Positions 9,248 to 17,806 of a stretch of 64,000 nucleotides of DNA are shown here, in pieces. A program made the translations under genes and the position numbers. This DNA is from Deroplatys truncata (lineage: Eukaryota > Arthropoda > Insecta > Mantodea > Mantidae), in NCBI GenBank assembly GCA_030765065.1, contig CM060990.1, positions 215,489,290 to 215,553,289 on the forward strand. Reading direction: 5' to 3'. How positions within the stretch are numbered: the stretch's first letter is position 1; each line of letters starts with the position of its first letter. Under the pieces are notes generated by a model that was not told the DNA's origin, did no database searches, and saw only the letters and a program-made list of their open reading frames with translations.

Positions 9248-12200
9248 TTAAATGCGCAGATTAAAATCACTGTCATGAATAAAACGTAAAACACATTCCA
9301 CAGCATGCGTGTCGTCTGCCAAAACGTTGGCTAAGCCAACAGGCAGACCTACACGAGCACGCAATGCAGCTAAAACCTGACACTCTGTTAAAATGTGACG
9401 CACCGTTAAGGGCACGTCACACTGCCCACAGAGTGGTGCGGGGTCACCACTGAGCAAATACCTATGACTAAAAACACAATGTCCAATTCGTAAACGGGCT
9501 AAAAGTACCTCCTCCCGACGTGAAGAACGAGAAGAGGTACCCCAGATTAACGGGAGAGGCTTAACCTCCCGCAACTTGTTCCCCCGGAGGGCCGTCCACT
9601 CATCGCGCCAGCGCGAGAGGATGCGGCGACGTAAAATAGCACACGAATCTGACGAGGGAACTACAGAGGTAAAAAATCTGGGTAATAAAATCGCCGATTT
9701 CGCAGCGGCGTCGGCAGACTCGTTACCTGAGATGCCCACATGACCTGGAATCCACATGAAGGAGACGCTGATGCCAGAGACACCGAGCGAGTGGAGCAGG
9801 TCATGTATGCGCTGTACGAGTGGGTGGTAATGGTACAGCGCATGAATAGCCTGAAGGGCACTCAGAGAGTCCGTACAAATAAAACAGTGCCGTAAGGCGT
9901 GCCGCTGAATGAATAAAACAGATTGATAAATGCTAAAAAGTTCGGCCGTAAAAATTGAACATTGTTGAGGTAAACGAAAAGTAAAACTCTGTACACCAAA
10001 AACAAAGCCACATCCTACTCCAACATCAGTCTTAGACCCATCAGTATATATAAAATGACAGTCCCCGAACTGCGCCTGTAGTTCTAAAAAGGCGGATCTG
10101 AGAACAGAAGCAGGGGTCGCATTTTTCGGCATCGACGTTAGCCCAAGGTGGATGTGGGCCTCAGCGCGCGACCATGGAGGAAAACGCGTTTCCCCTCGGG
10201 TAAGGGCCGGCGCTGGCGTAACGTCCAAATGCCGAAGTAGCAGTCGAAATCGAACCCCTGGGGGGAGCAATGCAGAGGAGCTAACGAAATATTGACGATC
10301 TAGCGAATCCTCGTAAAAGACATCGAAGGACGGGTGGTTAGGCAAGCTTGAGAGCCGACAAGCATAGCTACATAAGAGCAGCTCACGCCTGAAAGACAGC
10401 GGAGGCTCTGCAGCCTCAGCGTAAAGACTGGGCACGGGGCTAGTTGGGAAGGCCCCTGTAGCGACTCTAATACCACGATGATGAATGGGATTCAAACGAC
10501 GTAACACAGATGGACGTGCCGACGAATAAACTATACACCCGTAATCAAGTTTGGATCGGACCAAAGAGCGATAAAGGCGAAGAAGGACGGTCCGATCAGC
10601 TCCCCAGGATGTGCCACTTAAAACACGTAAAAGATTAAGAGAACGGTCACACTTGGCTTTTAAAAAGGAAACGTGCGAGGTCCAACACAACTTCCTGTCA
10701 AAAATCAACCCCAAAAATTTCGCCTCGTCTGCAAACGGAAGTATCCCTGGCCCAAGATGGAGAAAGGGCGGAGGGAAATACTTCCGGCGCCAGAAGTTGA
10801 TGCAGACGGATTTCTCGGCGGAGAAATTAAAGCCGTTGGCGTTACTCCAGGCGTAGAGACGGTCGATACAGCTCTGGAGACGGCGTTCGAGTAGACAGGT
10901 CCGCCGTGAACTGCAATAAATAGCGAAATCGTCAACAAAAAGGGACGATGAAATGCCGGGTGGAATACAATCAACAATGGGGTTGATAGCAATCGCAAAA
11001 AGTGTGACACTGAGTACAGAGCCCTGCGGTACTCCGTTCTCTTGAATAAAACGACGAGATAAAACCGAGCCCACACGTACACGAAAGACGCGGTCCGTCA
11101 TAAACTCCCGAAGAAATATGGGAAGACGACCGCGTAAATTCCAATCGTGAAGTGTACGTAAAATGCCGCCCCTCCAACAAGTGTCATAAGCTTTCTCCAG
11201 GTCAAAAAATACAGCCACGGTTTGACACTTTCTCAGAAATCCATTCATAACATGCGTCGACAGGGACACCAGATGGTCGACGGTAGAGCGATAGCGACGA
11301 AATCCGCACTGAGCGTTCGCTAAAAGTTTCTGAGACTCAAGCCACCATGTCAACCGCCCGTTGATCATGCGCTCCATCACCTTGCAAATGCAACTGGTGA
11401 GGGAGATAGGGCGGTAGCTGGAAGGTAGTTGCCGATCCTTCCCAGGCTTAAGAATAGGGACAATGGTGGCTTCGCGCCAAACGGAAGGAAAAATGCCGTC
11501 TTGCCAAATACGGTTATAGACCTGTAAGAGAAATAGTTTACTGTCGGCTGAAAGGTTCTTTAACATCAGGACATGAATGCCGTCCGGGCCAGGAGCGGAG
11601 TGCCTAGAGCAATTAAGAGCGCGCTCCAGCTCCCTCAGTGTGAAAAGTTCATTATAACACTCATTATTAGCAGACCGAAAATGAAAGGTGTCGAAATCCA
11701 GCCGGTCTTTGATAGAGCGAAAGCCGGCGGAATAATGGTCCGAACTGGATACGGCCTCAAAGGCAGTACCCAGAGTGTTAGCGATGGCAGCCGGATCCAC
11801 TATGGTGGCATTAGAAACCTGAAGGCCAGAAACAGTACAATGTGACACTTTACCTGAGAAGCGACGAAGTTTATCCCAAACAACGGATGAAGGCGTAAAA
11901 CGATTAAAAGACTCGACAAAACGAGCCCAAGATGCCTTCTTGCTATCCTGAATAATGCGACGAGCCCTGGCGCGCGATTGTTTAAAAGTCACCAAATTAT
12001 CAAGTGTAGGGTGGCGCCGAAACACCCTAAGTGCAGTCCTACGGGCACGAACGGCGTCCCGACAATCCTCGTTCCACCACGGAACAGGTGGCCGCCGAGG
12101 TTGGGAGGATGAACGGGGTATTGCGCGTTCGGCGGCAGAGAAAATAACAGACGTAAGGTGCTGCACTAGTTGGTGAATGTCGGAGAAGGGCTGGTCGTCA

Positions 12201-12937
12201 AAATGCACGAGGCTGGAATACAAGCTCCAGTCGGCTTTTGCGAATATCCAGGTAGGTACTCTGGAATGCTGTACGTGGTGCGACAGAAGAGAAACGATGC
12301 AGGGGTAATGGTCGCTGGAGTAGGTGTCAGCGACGACGTTCCACTGAAGACGACGTGCAAGCTGGAGTGAGCAAATTGCAAGGTCCAGGTGAGAAAATGT
12401 ACCAGAAGAATCAGAAATAAAAGTAGGTGCACCTGTATTGAGGATGGAAAGATTGAACTGATAAAAAATGTCGGAAAGAAGAGTTCCCCTCGCACAAGCC
12501 CTTGGCGAACCCCATAGTGGGTGATGGGCATTAAAATCTCCCAACAGAAGAAATGGTGTTGGGAGAGCGGACAGGAGAGATCGCATGTCCGCGGGAGCGA
12601 GGGGAGACGATGGAGGTGTATACACAGAGCAAACAGAAAACAAAAAGCCGGGTAAGTGAAGGCGAACGGCAACAGCTTGCAAGTCAGATGTAAGTGTGAC
12701 AGGTGTAAAATGAACGTCATTACGCACCAAAATCATGACACCACCATGAGCAGGAGTACCCTCCTCCGGTTCAAGGTCGTAGCGAACCGGAGTATATCCT
12801 CGGAGATCAAAAGGATCGTGAGGGCGAAGCTTAGTCTCCTGCAAACATACGACCATAGGTGAATGGGAACGCAATAAAAGCTGCAGTTCCGCCCTATGCG
12901 ATCGTACACCACGTACATTCCAGGTCAGGATAGCCAT
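9248..12937 (-). CDS. E2 ORF2: endonuclease-RT-RNase H polyprotein, intact
   Basis: 1229 residues. An AP-type endonuclease occupies about 1-230 (Asn7 of WNVRG, Glu34 of QETKL, GDFNAH 133-138, SHLD 182-185, SSDH 207-210) and would nick the target. The reverse transcriptase is about 440-780 (KPGKDRQLPSSYRPIS, Asp579 in FFDLEKAYD, GVPQGSVLS, FVDD 667-670). RNase H is about 960-1085 with the D-E-D-D set (Asp966, Glu999, Asp1023, Asp1076) plus His1066. A Cx2Cx7Hx4C zinc finger lies at 1170-1186. This order is that of I-group elements; R1 and jockey elements generally lack RNase H. The ATG is conserved in E3, E5, E6, E8, E9 and E10, and lies 22 bp after the ORF1 stop, so translation probably needs reinitiation or similar. 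No lesion is visible. Confidence 0.95.
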   Translation of the reverse strand: MAILTWNVRGVRSHRAELQLLLRSHSPMVVCLQETKLRPHDPFDLRGYTPVRYDLEPEEGTPAHGGVMILVRNDVHFTPVTLTSDLQAVAVRLHLPGFLFSVCSVYTPPSSPLAPADMRSLLSALPTPFLLLGDFNAHHPLWGSPRACARGTLLSDIFYQFNLSILNTGAPTFISDSSGTFSHLDLAICSLQLARRLQWNVVADTYSSDHYPCIVSLLSHHVQHSRVPTWIFAKADWSLYSSLVHFDDQPFSDIHQLVQHLTSVIFSAAERAIPRSSSQPRRPPVPWWNEDCRDAVRARRTALRVFRRHPTLDNLVTFKQSRARARRIIQDSKKASWARFVESFNRFTPSSVVWDKLRRFSGKVSHCTVSGLQVSNATIVDPAAIANTLGTAFEAVSSSDHYSAGFRSIKDRLDFDTFHFRSANNECYNELFTLRELERALNCSRHSAPGPDGIHVLMLKNLSADSKLFLLQVYNRIWQDGIFPSVWREATIVPILKPGKDRQLPSSYRPISLTSCICKVMERMINGRLTWWLESQKLLANAQCGFRRYRSTVDHLVSLSTHVMNGFLRKCQTVAVFFDLEKAYDTCWRGGILRTLHDWNLRGRLPIFLREFMTDRVFRVRVGSVLSRRFIQENGVPQGSVLSVTLFAIAINPIVDCIPPGISSSLFVDDFAIYCSSRRTCLLERRLQSCIDRLYAWSNANGFNFSAEKSVCINFWRRKYFPPPFLHLGPGILPFADEAKFLGLIFDRKLCWTSHVSFLKAKCDRSLNLLRVLSGTSWGADRTVLLRLYRSLVRSKLDYGCIVYSSARPSVLRRLNPIHHRGIRVATGAFPTSPVPSLYAEAAEPPLSFRRELLLCSYACRLSSLPNHPSFDVFYEDSLDRQYFVSSSALLPPGVRFRLLLRHLDVTPAPALTRGETRFPPWSRAEAHIHLGLTSMPKNATPASVLRSAFLELQAQFGDCHFIYTDGSKTDVGVGCGFVFGVQSFTFRLPQQCSIFTAELFSIYQSVLFIQRHALRHCFICTDSLSALQAIHALYHYHPLVQRIHDLLHSLGVSGISVSFMWIPGHVGISGNESADAAAKSAILLPRFFTSVVPSSDSCAILRRRILSRWRDEWTALRGNKLREVKPLPLIWGTSSRSSRREEVLLARLRIGHCVFSHRYLLSGDPAPLCGQCDVPLTVRHILTECQVLAALRARVGLPVGLANVLADDTHAVECVLRFIHDSDFNLRI

Positions 12938-12959
12938 TAAAAATAAGGGGATAAACTGT

Positions 12960-14249
12960 CTATTTAGAAGGGCGGCTTAAAATTACCTTTTGTTTAACCT
13001 TTGGGCTCGGGCTTTTTGTATGGAGTTGGTCAGACTCCATAGCTTCCTCGGAGGGAGGGCCCACGCGCTCAGTGCCAGAAACCGATTCAAGCGCCGTGAA
13101 TCGGTTCTGGGTGGCGATGGGTGAAGGGTGCCGCTGAGCGCGGCTTGTCCCAGGACCTTCCTGGGACAGCGACCTCCGAGGAGGAGAAGGTGAACTTTTC
13201 TTACCGCGCGCACGCGGAGGGTCTTTCAAAAAATCTTCCCTACGTAGTTTCTGCTTGGGCTTCTTTTCAACGGCTTGCGACTTCATTGACTTGGGACCAG
13301 GTTTATACGGCTTGGTAACTGTAGCCTTAATAGACGGCCGGATGGTAGTGGCGGTTAATCCAGTCAAGGTCCAGGTCTGAGTTTCGGCATCTACGCGTGG
13401 TACTGGCGAGGCAACAACAGAACTAAATGTGCCAGATCGCAGGAGTGAAGGTTGGCGCGCATGGTAACGCCTCCGGGCTTCAGCGAAGGAGAGTTTTTCC
13501 TTTACCCGGATCTCCTGGATCGCCTTCTCGTCTAAGTACCGCGGACAGTCGGCAAACGAAGCAGAATGAGACCCTTTACAATTAACGCAGACGGGGGCTG
13601 TTGAACAGGTACCTTCGTGTGAGGGCTGGCTACAGGTTGCACAGATGTTAACGGCACTCTTACATGAGACTTGCGTATGCCCAAAACGTTGGCATTTAAA
13701 ACAACGCAGAGGTCTAGGAATATAAGGCCTCACAGAAATCCGTTCGTACCCTGCGGAAATGCTCGTGGGCAGATCGACGCCATCAAATGTAATAAACAGG
13801 GTACGAGTGGGTACCAACACGCCGTCGCGTTTGGCCTGCACTCGATGAACCGCTGTCACCCTCTGGTCTGCAAGATATTCCACCAGGTCTTCGTCAGAGA
13901 TACCATCGAGGCAATGCGTGGTGACAACGCCTCTACAAGAATTCAAGGTGCGGTGCTTCTCAACACGGATAGGATAACCGTGGAGAAGTGTGGCGCTCAA
14001 CAAGGACTTACTTTGTGCCTCGGATTTGCTTTGAACTAGCAACGAACCATTACGAAGACGAGTGCAGGAAAGAACCGGACCAGCAATTGAGTCAATGCCC
14101 TTCTGGATAATAAAAGGGTTCACCTTCTCGAATGATTGTCCCTCCTCTGTACGGGTAATCACTAAGTAACAACCAGCTGTTGGCGGTGCTACTTCTGTTA
14201 CAAAAACTTTGCGGCGCTTGTTGTTAACAATGGAGAAAGGGTGCTCCAT
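12960..14249 (-). CDS. E2 ORF1: zinc-knuckle RNA-binding protein, intact
   Basis: 429 residues from the ATG at 14249 (MEHPFS). An in-frame TTG at 14276 lies upstream, but the ATG is the start shared by E3, E5, E7, E8 and E10. The N-terminal half is a conserved basic/hydrophobic region typical of I/jockey ORF1 proteins. Three CCHC-type knuckles follow: CFKCQRFGHTQVSC, CATCSQPSHEGTC and CVNCKGSHSASFADC. The last 150 residues are Ser/Pro/Lys-rich and probably disordered. The expected role is to bind element RNA and form the RNP used for integration. It is followed directly by ORF2. Confidence 0.92.
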   Translation of the reverse strand: MEHPFSIVNNKRRKVFVTEVAPPTAGCYLVITRTEEGQSFEKVNPFIIQKGIDSIAGPVLSCTRLRNGSLLVQSKSEAQSKSLLSATLLHGYPIRVEKHRTLNSCRGVVTTHCLDGISDEDLVEYLADQRVTAVHRVQAKRDGVLVPTRTLFITFDGVDLPTSISAGYERISVRPYIPRPLRCFKCQRFGHTQVSCKSAVNICATCSQPSHEGTCSTAPVCVNCKGSHSASFADCPRYLDEKAIQEIRVKEKLSFAEARRRYHARQPSLLRSGTFSSVVASPVPRVDAETQTWTLTGLTATTIRPSIKATVTKPYKPGPKSMKSQAVEKKPKQKLRREDFLKDPPRARGKKSSPSPPRRSLSQEGPGTSRAQRHPSPIATQNRFTALESVSGTERVGPPSEEAMESDQLHTKSPSPKVKQKVILSRPSK

Positions 14250-14860
14250 AGCGAAAAAAATCCTCCACCATTGCAACCGTCTCCGACCTCGGGCTCTGAC
14301 TTCCCGGGCGTTACCCCGGCTTGGGTGAGTGGCCTATCTATACCTAGCTCACCCCAGGGTCACACCTCCCAGAACATAGACAGAGGGACCCAATCGCCGT
14401 CGGAAGCCAGCAGCTCATGCAATGGCCCCCCCGCGGGACTGCAGTTGAACAGCGGATACGAACAACAACCCTACATGACGACCCCGGGTGGTGGGGATGA
14501 CGCCATTACCCACTCACCCAGCTGCGCACGCGGTGCGCGGGTATCCGTCAGGCTGTGTCCACGGAGGATTTAAATAAAAAGATAAAAGAAACTAAAACTG
14601 TGTGGGCGTTTCGCACGCAAGGTAGGCCGGCGGGGAAGAAAAAGAGAGATATGCGAATGTCGTGGTGCGAAATGGCCGGAAAGTGACAAGAGAAGAAAGA
14701 AACGATGGTGAGGTGCGGTATGAATGGAATGTAAAGAACGCACGAGAGCCTACCTTGGGTCCACCGGTCACTTGAAGAACCCACCTCGACCGGATGGGGG
14801 TGAGGGGATGAATGTGGCGATGATTGGCTCGGGAACCCCCGGGTGCGCCAAAAACCCGTA
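14250..14860 (-). promoter_or_regulatory. E2 5' UTR
   Basis: About 610 bp between the terminal hairpins and ORF1, GC-rich and conserved in E3, E5, E7, E8 and E10. It probably holds the internal promoter, since non-LTR elements must carry their own. No TATA box or initiator could be assigned. A sense upstream frame begins at the ATG within TTATGTGAG of hairpin 2, and an antisense frame of 110 codons lies at 14241-14573. Confidence 0.55.
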
Positions 14861-14886
14861 CTCACATAAGGTGAGCCCCTGAGGGG
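14861..14886 (-). promoter_or_regulatory. 5'-terminal double hairpin of E2
   Basis: On the sense strand the first 11 nt are CCCC-TCA-GGGG (plus strand 14876-14886). CTCAC-CTTAT-GTGAG follows (14861-14875). Both are perfect small stems and the outer one starts exactly at the target duplication. Loop and stem changes in E5, E7 and E10 keep pairing. Confidence 0.65.
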
Positions 14887-15627
14887 GCCCGTGCAGTATG
14901 AACAGGTGCTCGATTGTGTTGAAAGATGCAATCGTAATCCCCGAATTGCTCTTCAACAGTGGGAAGCAAGAAGGTGCTTAAAATATCAATGTAGGTCTGC
15001 GCTGTGATCGTGCCATGCAAAACAAGGGGTGCAAGCCCCCTTCAGGAAAAACACGACCACACCATAACACCACCACCTCCAAATTTCACTGTTGGCACTA
15101 CACACCTTGTCAGATGACATTCACCGGGCATTCGCCATACCCACACCGTGCCATTGGATCGCCACATTGTGTACCATGATTTGTCACTCCACACAACATT
15201 TTACCACTGTTCAATCGTGTAATGTTGACGTTCCTTACACCAAGCGAGGCGTCATTTGGCATTTCCCTGCATGATGTGTGGCTTATGAGCAGCCGCTTGA
15301 CCCTGGAATCCAAAGTTTCTCACCTCACGCCTAACTGTCATAGTTGCAGTTTGGAATTCCTGTGTGATGGTCTGGATAGATGTCTGCCTATTACTCTTTT
15401 ATGACCCTCTTCAAATGTCGGCGGTCTCTGTCAGTCAACAGATGAGGTCGGCCTATACGCTTTTGTGCTGTACATGTCCCTTCACGTTTCCACTTCAATA
15501 TCACATCAGAAACAGTGGACCTAGGGATGTTTAGGAGTGTGGAAATCTCGCGTACAGACTTCTGACACAAGTGACACCCAATCACCTGACCACGTTCGAA
15601 GTCCATGAGTCCCACGGAGCGCCCCAT
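14887..15627 (-). pseudogene. Tc1-like transposase, N-terminal and central part
   Basis: The start is at 15627 (MGRSVGLMDFERGQV). Residues 20-55 form the helix-turn-helix region (VREISTLLNIPRSTVSDVI), followed by a GRPHLLT linker typical of the family. Downstream frames carry WSDKSW (first catalytic Asp), a degraded GGGGVMVW and FQHNRAPVHTA. In the last motif the second catalytic Asp (normally QDNAP) is replaced. An in-frame stop follows residue 78. This is a dead transposase on at least two counts. Confidence 0.85.
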
Positions 15628-15760
15628 TCTGCTGTTTCACGATGTCTAATGTCTTCTGAGGTCACGGATAATGAGTACTAGGCAGTAGGTGGCAGCACAA
15701 TGCACCTAAGATGAAAACGTATGTTTGTGGGGATGTCCAGATACTTTTCATCACATAGTG

Positions 15761-16064
15761 TGTGTGTGCTGAAAATAAATTTTCACATATGCTAAAGCAC
15801 AGCAGCGATGGTAGTGGGAATTCTTATTAGTGAGAGGGAAATTATAAGTAGACAGATGGAGATCTTATATGCATGATGCATCATGGAACTGGCAACAATG
15901 CCTTCCTGCATGCTGCCTGCACTGTTTTTGAGTGGTGAGGCGAGGATGGCTAAGATATGGAAGCAGAAGCTTTTATGTAGTGTGGTGTCAGTTTCCTAAC
16001 ATATTGTATATGTATTTTCCCTGTTCTATTAATGCGGTGAAGTTTTAGTGTAAAGTGAACATCA
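15761..16064. other. Spacer with no recognised gene
   Basis: Lies between the Tc1-like right end and the hAT-like coding remnant. It may include the hAT element's 5' terminal region, but no inverted repeat could be matched. Confidence 0.45.
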
Positions 16065-17689
16065 GTATAAATGGTAGGAAATGTCTGAGTGGTGTAGGCT
16101 ACAGGGAATTAGTTGAACAGAAGAGGGGAGGGAAAAGAAAGTATTAGATCAAATGCCAAAGTTGCACATGTTTATCATTAACAAAAGACTAGATACTGCA
16201 GCTGCAGGTTCTTCCTCAACTCAAAGCTTAAAACCTGCAACTGATTTACAGCAGAGAAACGATTGTTGTGAAAAGAATGAAATTAGTAAATCTGAAATTG
16301 ATAATCCATGCGTGAATAAAATCCACAGCAAATGAACCAAATTTAAGCCTAGCTGAAGTTTTGTCACATTTTACAGTAGATGAAGATCCCTTCTTTTGGG
16401 AAAACAGTGAAAAAAACATGAGATTACATACTAAGAAATGGAATTAACCAGAATGGAAACTGTTATTTTATAAAGTCAGAACGAGTATATCCTGATAAAT
16501 GAAGATTTCTTTCAAGGGGACATCACGCAATGTGATACTTGATTTATTCCCCAGTGAAGGTTCACTTTACTCTACACCATGTAAACTGTTCGGAGGTTCA
16601 TCCCAGTTGGTACAAGTGGCTTTAGTGCTGGAAACATGCTAATCAAAGGGTAACTGAACATGAAAATTCCAGTGCACATAATGTTTGTGTTGCAAGTTTT
16701 AAAGAAAGGAGGAATACTCTGTGTAGAATTGATGAACAATTTATCACTCAGGAGAAGAGGTGAAATTTTGGAGAAATGTATGAAGAGAGCAGTGGCTGTA
16801 GTGAAAAAACTTTCTTCTAGGAGGTTGCCACTTCATGGCGATGAACAGTTTGATTCCTTAGTGAAAGCTAATTTTATGATGTGTTTGGAGCTGATTGCTA
16901 AATGTTGTGCACTCTTAGCAGGTCATATAGTCAAATATGGAAATCCAGGTAAAGAACAGACCTCATATTTATTATTTAGCACTTAAGAAGAAATCATAAA
17001 CATAATGGGAAGAGATTATGTCATAAAAGAAATCATAAAGGACATAGTTGATATGAAGTATTTCTCCATTATAGTGGTTTCTACCACTGATGTTTCAAGC
17101 TGTGATCACTTAAGTTTCATTATACGATGTATGAACAGAGATGGTGTGACATAACAGCGATTTGTAGAGTTTATGAGAAATGTTAGGCATACCAGGCAAG
17201 ATTTGATAGATGCTGTTCAACTCTCATGAACTACACATAAACAATTGCTATGGCCAAAGATATGATAATACTGCAAATATGCCAGAAATCTACTCCGGCC
17301 TACAAGCCCGAATCAAGTTAGGACTTCAATCGCTTGCTCCACTCATTCCCTGAATCTGATAGGATCAAGTGCAGACACATGCTATAAAATGGCTACAACT
17401 TTTTTGTAGTTTTGTACAACTGTAAATTGTAAACAAAAGGTTTACAATTTTTTTCAGCATCTAAGCAACGTTGAAAAATGCTAGTCTTTTTTCGAGGATG
17501 GAAACTTGAAAAGCAAAAAATTTGCTAATTGGGATGCAGCCAATAAAGCTCTTAAATGCATCTGTGAAGAGAAAAGTGAGCAGGCTGTGACTAAATCAGA
17601 AGCAACAGGAATATTACAAAAGTTTAACTCTTGAGAAATGGCATTCATGGCTACAATGCAGGAGAATATTTTGAAATGTTTCAATGCAG
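16065..17689 (+). pseudogene. hAT-like (ZMYM1-type) transposase fossil, 5' and central part
   Basis: Broken plus-strand frames give, in order, a basic SGVGYRELVEQKRGGKRKY start (about 16085), MPKLHMFIINKR, a Ser/Thr-rich linker, CVASFKERRNTL, FSIIVVSTTDVSSCDHLSF (the D-box of hAT/ZMYM1 proteins), GVT...RFVEFMRNVRHT, DNTANMPE/YSGLQARIKL-like and THSLNLIGSSADTCYK. Many stops and frameshifts are present. The frame runs into the LINE insertion at 17690 and resumes in phase at 21050. The family is recognised from motif order; I cannot name the element. Confidence 0.75.
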
Positions 17690-17748
17690 TATAAATGAAT
17701 GAATGAATTTATTGTGCAATTTGGTTTACAATTTTTATACAATATATA

Positions 17749-17783
<35 letters not shown>

Positions 17784-17798
17784 ATATATATATATATA
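17749..17798. repeat. (AAAT)n followed by (AT)n microsatellite
   Basis: About eleven TAAA units followed by an AT run, in the 3' UTR of the second-family LINE. Confidence 0.9.
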
Positions 17799-17806
17799 CC
17801 ATACCC

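Larger units (their letters stand above)
8826..14886 (-). mobile_element. E2: full-length I-group non-LTR retrotransposon with open ORFs
   Basis: 6061 bp with the 5' end at 14886. It is inserted in the Tc1-like transposase with an exact 12-bp duplication GCCCGTGCAGTA at 8814-8825 and 14887-14898. Order on the minus strand: 5' hairpins, a 5' UTR of about 640 bp, ORF1, a 22-bp gap, ORF2, a 3' UTR of about 420 bp with an ATAACA-type repeat, the 3' hairpin and a (TCA)n-like tail. Both ORFs are uninterrupted, all catalytic motifs are intact and both ends are complete. It is the best candidate in the window for an active or recently active copy. Confidence 0.96.
8461..15760 (-). mobile_element. Tc1/mariner-like DNA transposon, split by E2
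   Basis: The inverted termini match imperfectly. The left starts CATTACGTGATCAAATGTA and the right, read inward, starts CACTATGTGATGAAAAGTA; both go on to a (C/T)CGGACA / CTGGACA block. The transposon's own sequence is 8461-8825 plus 14899-15760, about 1.23 kb, typical for Tc1-like elements. E2 interrupts it with a 12-bp duplication. The TA duplication expected for Tc1 insertion is present on the left (TATA|CATT) but not clear on the right, where a (TG)n run follows. Confidence 0.85.

Noticed and set aside
10611..10894. Plus-strand open frames inside ORF2, repeated in many copies (about 73-81 codons)
   Set aside because: They are shadows of the conserved RT sequence on the other strand; their conservation follows from ORF2.
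12166..12720. Minus-strand 184-codon frame overlapping the endonuclease in another frame
   Set aside because: Leucine/serine-rich out-of-frame shadow; also broken in other copies.
8826..14886. Site-specific element of the R1/R2 type
   Set aside because: Every insertion lies in a different sequence (Tc1-like, hAT-like, different parts of E-family ORFs), so there is no fixed target.
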